From: Theristus sp. LFF4_11
Lineage: Eukaryota; Nematoda; Chromadorea; Monhysterida; Xyalidae
Length of the DNA: 64,000 bases
Assembly (NCBI GenBank): GCA_030248135.1
Contig: JASANC010001209.1
Span: 26,855-90,854, forward strand
Reading direction: 5' to 3'
Positions 60,881 to 64,000 of the stretch are shown here, piece by piece (the stretch's first letter is position 1; every line of letters begins with the position of its first letter). Position numbers and translations under genes: made by a program. A model generated the notes under the pieces. It had not been told where the DNA came from. It made no database searches and saw only the letters and a list, made by a program, of their open reading frames with translations.

Positions 60881-63800
60881 TCTAAAACAAACAAACTGGT
60901 TTTTCGGCTCAGCTATTATCTATCTAAAAAAATTCTCAGCCAGCTATCTATCTGAAAATTTTTGTCTTCGAAGACATAAAATGAGTCAATTTTTGACCAA
61001 AATTGACCATTTTGCTCGTAATTCTTTGAAAATTTCGCTAATTTTAGGTAAAATACGCATTTATACTTGATTTTTTAGTGTATTTTTAGCATTATTTTGC
61101 TGTTTTTATAGCTTTTTAGCGTTTTAGCTATCTATCTATCAAATTTCAAAATTTTGATCGCCCCCCCCCCCCCCAAAAGTCACAAGGCCCCCCCCCCGCG
61201 GCCCCCCCCAAACTTTTCCAACTATCTATCTATCTAGAAAATTTGCTCCAGCTATCTATATCGGCCCCCCCCCCCCCGCCCCCAAACCCCTCGGCTCTTT
61301 TTTTAAATTTTTTTTATTTAATTAATTATACGCGCGCCGGTTCCGGAAACCCGAAGGTACCAAACTCCGGCGGAGACGGACAATACTGCCCCGAGCCCAA
61401 TTTTACCCTCGGCTCAGAAGGAATAGACCATTAGATGTTCATTGGTCACTCTAATTTTGTGTCCACGAGTATGTCTTGTCCACAGCGAGGTTCGAACCCG
61501 GTACCTACAGAACTGCAGGCCGAAGTTCTACCGCTACGCCACGGACGCGACAACTATGGGGGTACGCAATGGGGCTCTGGAACAACTATGACCTCCCCCT
61601 CACGAAGTTTTTCTGCCAGTGCACCCCCCCCCCCCCCTCGGAAAATTTGCTGCCCGTGCACCCCCCCCCCACACCGAGAAGGCCCCTGACGAGGGTTGTT
61701 AAACAAAAATGAAAATTTTTTTTTTAAAAAAGTGATTAAAAAAAATGCCGTTTTTTTAAAAAAAAAAATTCGAAAAATTTTCCTCTAATATGCTCTGAAA
61801 ACCTCAATTTTGGCACAATTTTTTCGAAAGTTCAACAAAAATTTTCTTTGATTATACCTCGTAAAACCTTTAGCAGTCGATTTTGGGCCGTTTTACCGAC
61901 TGATTTTAGGCTTCGACAACATCTGCGATGAAGTTTTTGAGCGTCCCAAAGCTTAGCCTACCAGTTCCGATGCAGATAAGGTGACGATTAGCCTCGCAGA
62001 GCGTCGGTGGCTGCAACATCGCTGCCGTTTGCAAGCGCTACGTTGTCTGGTTGCTGCTTCGAGTCGTGTCATCGCGACACCATCGAGAAGAATTGATCGA
62101 ATTTCAAGGCGGTATGTTTGTCTTCACTTTAGCATTAGCTTAGCTGGGGACAATTAGTGACGTTTTGGAGGTCCAAAACACAAGAAGAGGCATGGTGACG
62201 GTTTGGAAAAGGGGTAATTGAGGTCACCAAAACAAAATCTGCGAAGTTCCGCCATACGGGTATCCTTCGGGAGGCGCTCTGCATATCATATGTGGTTCTT
62301 CGGACTCCCTGATTGATTTAGCACAACTTTCTTTTTTGAAATTTTTAAAAAAAAAATTAAAAAAAAAACAAAAATGACGATTTTTGTTTTTAACAACCCT
62401 ACACCTGACCCCCCCCCTCTAAAATTTGGCAAAAAACCCCACTCACCCAGGGTCCCGCTTTCGCTACTGGAACGGAAGACCAAGCAAGCAAGACGATGTC
62501 CTGTTTAATGGTGTTACTGACACTTACATGGTCACGGTAAAGAATACATCAGAGCGTCCTCAGTTCTCAAGCTTATCTTACCCTTGTTAGTCCGTGAATA
62601 ACTCAATCGACACAAAAACACTGCTGGTTGCTGTATCATTATCATTCTCTCTTTCTCCGCTGCGTTTCTGTTTTTCCGTGATTATTGTCGGCATCGACGT
62701 CGACGACACCGTGTCATTTCCTTCCCCAGCTTCCATCTTTTTGCAAACAACAATGAATCACCGTAAGAGTAAAAGATTTGAACTCAGCGCGGTTCGAATC
62801 GAATGCACCTATTTTTGTCGACAAGAAGTTTCAGATTTTTCCTCCGGCATTTTGGAATTATTTTTTTTTAAATTTTCTTTTAAAAAAAAACAAAAATGAC
62901 GATTTTTGTTTAACAACCCTGGACCCCCCCCCCCCACCCATAGTTGTTCTAGGGGGGGGGGGGCGGGGGGCCTAGGGTTAGGGGAAAAAAAAAATCCGAT
63001 TTTTTAATTTAAAAAAATTTTTTTAAAAAATTAAATTTTTTTTTACAAGTTAGGTTTGTTCGAAGCGTCTCGTCGAGCTGAGTTCATCTAGACTATTTTC
63101 AGAACGATCCGGAAAACTATAAGAGCGAAAATCGTGTTTTATTGAAATTATGTCCATTTCATAGAGGAAAGTTGCATTTTCAACAGTAAAACAGGACAAT
63201 TTTCGACGTGTACTTGAATATTGAACCGTTCTTAGTTGTTCCTCTTTAAGAAAATTACCAAAATTTGACTGTGTTCAAAAATTCCTGTTTTGCTGAAGCT
63301 CAAGTCGGCAACCCCTGTCGGACCCGGTTGCCCCCCCCAAGACACTTACTTTCAGGTTCAACCAGCTATGCTATCTGCCACATGGCGAGAGCCCACTCTT
63401 CAAATCATCGTATCGAAAACACGTACCATGATTTCGCGATCACGTTGCGGGCAACTGACAGACGCAAGTTTAACACGTTAGTTTAGCTCAGCACGCAAGT
63501 TTTAACATGTGGCCATGTTATCGGGAATCTGAAAAACGGTCGTGTGATGTGGTATTAACCAACATCTCCGCTCCAATTGTTTAACAATATATCGCACAAC
63601 TCCATTGTAGACCTATAACATACGCCAATCAACAAAATATCATGTTCATCTCATGGCCTACCGACTGAAAAAACATGTTCTAAGTTGCAAGAAAACGATT
63701 TCTGAAACGATATTTCAATTCAGTTAAGTCATTTCAACGCTAAAAATTGACTCTAGAAGTCATCCAAATCGAAAAACATGGAGTACGTCGGTCAAAATGA

Positions 63801-64000
63801 CCAAATAATGACATGTACCTAAGCACACAAGAAGTTGGGAAGGAAAATTTGGTTTGAACTTTCAAAAAATTATGCCATAAAACGAATTTTCAGACCAAAG
63901 TAGAAGAAAAATTTTTCAAATTTTTTTAAGTTTAAAAAAAAATCCAAATTTTTTTTTAAAAAAAACGAAAAAAATAAAAAAAAAAATTTTTCAAAGCCCC
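60850..64000. repeat. Right arm of the 3.1-kb inverted repeat pair
   Basis: Reverse complement of 48,741-51,885 up to the edge of the window, where the left arm continues for a further 127 bp or so. It has the same sequence blocks in the opposite order. The arms differ by scattered substitutions and homopolymer lengths (for example TTCGAGTCGTGTCATCGCG here versus CGCGACGACACGACACGAAG on the left). No coding exon is visible. Confidence 0.9.
61313..61553 (-). mobile_element. tRNA-derived SINE family 2, copy 2
   Basis: Minus-strand counterpart of 51,192-51,427. The head (GTCCGTGGCGTAGCGGTAGA, GGGTTCGAACC) lies at 61,553 down to about 61,483, then the body and AT-rich tail. It was probably carried into both places as part of the larger inverted element rather than inserted separately. 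Confidence 0.8.

Noticed and set aside
59808..60894. Long open frames of up to 338 codons on both strands
   Set aside because: They lie in the polypurine tract, where stop codons are rare for compositional reasons. The products are Pro/Ser/Phe- or Gly/Arg/Glu-rich with no domain.

Overview
The window is nuclear DNA of an invertebrate animal. Genes are split by many GT-AG introns, intergenic space is full of small inverted-repeat transposons, and the recognisable products (WDR12, a neuropeptide-type GPCR, a homeodomain protein, a C-type lectin/EGF protein) are metazoan. I cannot place the species. A short degenerate GCCTAA (TTAGGC-type) stretch at 44.6 kb hints at a nematode-like background, but that is weak evidence.

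Layout, left to right. 1-3.35 kb is a degenerate satellite with a higher-order repeat. 3.47-4.5 kb holds transposon debris. 26,374 down to 4,612 (minus strand) is one large gene of at least 40 exons. It encodes a secreted or cell-surface protein built from nine copies of a four-exon module (A-B-C-D), the last exon of which looks like a PKD/Ig-type beta-sandwich. The exon phases alternate 0/1 and 1/0 through every module. The 3' end lies outside the window or is lost. I do not know this protein family, and it is the most interesting object here. 26.4-38.1 kb has no gene I can support; it carries a palindromic mariner-derived element, a tRNA-derived SINE and several MITEs.

38.1-42.1 kb (plus) is an eight-exon class A peptide GPCR of the NPY/NPF type. 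It converges on a three-exon membrane-anchored SAM methyltransferase (44,552-42,560, minus). 46,174-46,909 (plus) is a two-exon homeobox gene of the NOT/EMX/VAX group. 52,728-56,230 (plus) is WDR12, a ribosome-biogenesis WD40 protein whose first coding exon I could not find. 57,143-59,390 (plus) is a secreted C-type lectin with EGF repeats that runs into low-complexity DNA in the middle of an EGF exon.

The WDR12 and lectin genes lie between two inverted arms of about 3.1 kb (48.7-51.9 kb and 60.85-64.0 kb). The arms are rich in G/C homopolymers and each contains a tRNA-derived SINE. A polypurine tract of almost 900 bp (60.0-60.88 kb) lies next to the right arm. At least six MITE families occur as several copies, many inside introns of the modular gene, including one that makes up most of an extra intron found in only one module.

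The genes look functionally unrelated and show no operon-like organisation. All intron-exon structures below were derived by eye from reading frame, splice consensus and phase continuity. No expression data were available.
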